Source: Xanthomonas floridensis
GTDB taxonomy: Bacteria; Pseudomonadota; Gammaproteobacteria; Xanthomonadales; Xanthomonadaceae
Reading direction: 5' to 3'
Assembly: GCF_001642575.1 (NCBI RefSeq)
Contig: NZ_LXNG01000005.1
Coordinates: forward strand, 83,510 to 147,509
DNA length: 64,000 nucleotides
The notes beneath the pieces were generated by a model. It ran no database searches. It was not told the origin of the DNA and saw nothing but the letters and a program-made list of their open reading frames with translations. The position numbers were made by a program, and so were the translations under genes. Below are positions 62,249 to 64,000 of this stretch, in pieces (the stretch's first letter is position 1; every line of letters starts with the position of its first letter).

Positions 62249-63430
62249 CTAAGGCAATGTCCTGGGTCGCAAGGTCAACAAGGTGAGCGTGCCGGCCACC
62301 AGGCCCCAGAAGGCCGCGCCGACCCCGCCCAGCGTCAGCCCGGAGGCGGTGACCAGAAAGGTGATCAAGGCCGCCTCGCGTTCGCCGTCTTCGCGCAGGG
62401 CCGCCGCCAGGCTGTTTCCGATCGTGCCCAGCAGTGCGATTCCGGCAAGGGCCATCACCAACTCGCGCGGAAACGCCGCCAGCACCGCCGCCACGGTCGC
62501 CCCGAACAGGCCGATCACCCCATAGAACACGCCCGCGCTCACGGCCGCGGCATAGCGCCGCGCAGGGTCTTCATGCGCCTCGCGGCCCATGCAGATCGCC
62601 GCGGTGATCGCGGCCAGGTTCAAGGCATAGCCCCCGAACGGCGCCAGCAGCGTATTGACCACGCCAATCCAGCCAATCGTCGGTGAAATCGGCACTGTGT
62701 AGCCGCAGGCACGGATCACCGCCACGCCAGGGACGTTCTGCGAGGCCATGGTGACCACGAACAATGGAAGCGCCAGCCCGAACACCGCCGCCCACGATAG
62801 CGATGGCATCACCCACACAGGGCGGGCCAGTTCCAGCTGCACCGTCTCCCAGTGCATCAATCCGCGGCTGGCTGCGATCGCAACGCCTACCAGCAAGGTC
62901 GCAATCACTGCGTACCGCGCAAACCAGCGCCGTCCCGCCAGGTAGGCCGCCAGCATCGCCAATGCCAGCACCACCTGGCTTTGCATGGCCACGAACAGGT
63001 CCAGTCCGAAACGCAGCAACACACCCGCCAGCATGCCCGACGCCAGCGAGACCGGCATCCTGCGGATCGCCCGTTCGAACACCCCGGTGAATCCGGCGAC
63101 CATGCCCAACACCGCCGCCACCACGAACGCACCAATCGCCTCGCGCAGCGGAACCCCAGCCGCGCTTCCGATCAACATCGCCGCCCCTGGCGTCGACCAC
63201 GCGGTGACCACCGGTACCCGATAGCGCAGCGACAAGCCGATGCAGGTCACGCCCATCCCGATGCCAAGTGCCCACATCCACGAGGCGATCTGCGCCTGGT
63301 CGGCGCCCAGATGCCGCGCCGCCTCGAATACGATCACCGCCGAACTGGCGAATCCGACCAGGACAGTGACAAAGCCGGCGGCAATCGCAGGCAGGGACAG
63401 GTCGCGGAACAGGCTGCGGGCTGGCGGCAT
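62249..63430 (-). CDS. BenE-family benzoate/H+ symporter
   Basis: 393 residues with twelve membrane segments. Family blocks are SSAVIVFEAARHLGADQAQI, SWMWALGIGMGVTCIGLSL, AWSTPGAAMLIGS, VTMASQNVPGVAVIRACGY and PFGGYALNLAAITAAICMGR EAHEDPARRY. BenE transporters import benzoate with protons; other aromatic acids are possible. It stands alone. It lies close to the MFS exporter and, further left, the aromatic-type efflux operon, but no shared regulation is visible. Confidence 0.92.
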   Translation of the reverse strand: MPPARSLFRDLSLPAIAAGFVTVLVGFASSAVIVFEAARHLGADQAQIASWMWALGIGMGVTCIGLSLRYRVPVVTAWSTPGAAMLIGSAAGVPLREAIGAFVVAAVLGMVAGFTGVFERAIRRMPVSLASGMLAGVLLRFGLDLFVAMQSQVVLALAMLAAYLAGRRWFARYAVIATLLVGVAIAASRGLMHWETVQLELARPVWVMPSLSWAAVFGLALPLFVVTMASQNVPGVAVIRACGYTVPISPTIGWIGVVNTLLAPFGGYALNLAAITAAICMGREAHEDPARRYAAAVSAGVFYGVIGLFGATVAAVLAAFPRELVMALAGIALLGTIGNSLAAALREDGEREAALITFLVTASGLTLGGVGAAFWGLVAGTLTLLTLRPRTLP

Positions 63431-63770
63431 TGAATCACTCCCTTTCAGCTGGTCATTGTCTCCGAGCCACCGCCCCAGTGGTATCGCAGGCCGTGTGGAT
63501 GCCGCCGTCTATCTAGAGCCGCCGTCTATCTAGAGCGTTGCAGCCGCAATGCCATCGCTTGCCTTTGGCTGCCGTAGCAGCACATGCAGGTCGCCGCATG
63601 CATGCAGCACCTCACCGCTGGGGCCAAGCCATCTAGAGAGATGCTTCGTGTGCAATGAATCCGATGGGCTCCATGGGCAGATTCGTCGCGATGCCGCCGC
63701 GTCGAAGCCTGAGCCGGGCGCATTCTTGCCCGTTAAAACAGGCCGATGTCATCACAGTGTCAAAAAGTGC

Positions 63771-63798
63771 TTGCACTTCTGCACAGGCTCGATAAACT
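63771..63798 (+). promoter_or_regulatory. Candidate promoter near the right edge
   Basis: TTGCAC (63771-63776), a 16-base spacer and TAAACT (63793-63798), preceded by an AT-rich stretch. It fits a strong sigma-70 promoter. It reads toward the right edge and has no gene in the window. Confidence 0.45.
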
Positions 63799-63877
63799 GC
63801 GCGGCCTCGCTCAGGACGGCGGCGCTTCTCCAAGCACCGCAGTAACGAACGAGGGGTTTCGAAAACATCACAAGGTG

Positions 63878-63905
63878 TTGACGAAACGCAAAAGCCGGCT
63901 ATGAT
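63878..63905 (+). promoter_or_regulatory. Second strong candidate promoter near the right edge
   Basis: TTGACG (63878-63883), a 16-base spacer and TATGAT (63900-63905), followed by GGGCGGCTCG. Two strong promoters in tandem (with the one at 63771) and a non-coding leader suggest a stable RNA operon or highly expressed gene just outside the window. Another TTGACG follows at 63979. Confidence 0.55.
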
Positions 63906-64000
63906 GGGCGGCTCGCTACACGGAAAGACGCTACGGCGGATTGAGGTGCAGCGGCGGCAACTTCCTCTTCACGAGGGGTTGACGAGGATGAAAAGCCTGC

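Overview
The window is a GC-rich gammaproteobacterial chromosome segment that I assign to Xanthomonas, most like X. campestris. The main support is a heme oxygenase/bacteriophytochrome pair whose phytochrome ends in a PAS domain, and a toxin-like protein carrying the C-terminal XVIPCD secretion domain of the Xanthomonas bacteria-killing type IV secretion system. Copies of a Xanthomonas-type interspersed palindrome (arms CCTTCTCCC and GGGAGAAGG, followed by a conserved GAAGGGCGGATGAGGG) are scattered throughout and even lie inside genes. No rRNA, tRNA, CRISPR array or complete insertion sequence was found.

Region by region: 1-10.5 kb holds recC (5' end outside the window), recB and recD. The recB and recD reading frames are swollen by repeat-derived segments, and a three-copy tandem repeat joins the two genes. 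10.5-18.2 kb is an accessory region: a RhuM-family protein with a HigA-like antitoxin, a 32-residue lysine-rich protein, a putative T4SS effector/immunity pair (12.8-14.6 kb) bounded by about 195-bp direct repeats of a lipoprotein gene's 3' end, and then a low-GC, translationally coupled trio of Mrr-like nuclease, soluble histidine kinase and stand-alone receiver protein (15.2-17.3 kb). The trio sits next to a membrane-anchored Mrr nuclease. 18.4-38.5 kb is mixed metabolism and regulation: a secreted hydrolase, a TonB-dependent receptor behind a Zur-box-like site, an RluA-type pseudouridine synthase, a TetR regulator with tandem operators, an esterase, a ParE-like toxin fused to a membrane protein with its antitoxin, a cardiolipin synthase, a divergent SDR/LysR pair and a KgtP-like transporter.

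38.6-44.2 kb is a MarR-controlled tripartite efflux operon (DUF1656, HlyD, outer-membrane factor, FUSC pump). 44.3-52.5 kb is folE followed by a JetABC/MksBEF-type SMC condensin. Its jetB and jetC genes are separated by 1.4 kb of tandem repeats, no jetD nuclease gene follows, and JetC carries a histone-H1-like tail. 52.6-63.4 kb holds a TauE-type transporter, a YchJ-like protein, a lytic transglycosylase fused in frame to a hexose-6-phosphate mutarotase, a Tet-like MFS exporter, bphO-bphP and a BenE-type symporter. The window ends in what look like strong tandem promoters directed out of the right edge.

The best candidates for undescribed biology are the nuclease/kinase/receiver trio, the direct-repeat-bounded effector cassette, and the JetD-less condensin with its repeat spacer and H1-like tail. 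All functions are inferred from motifs read by eye; no database search was run.
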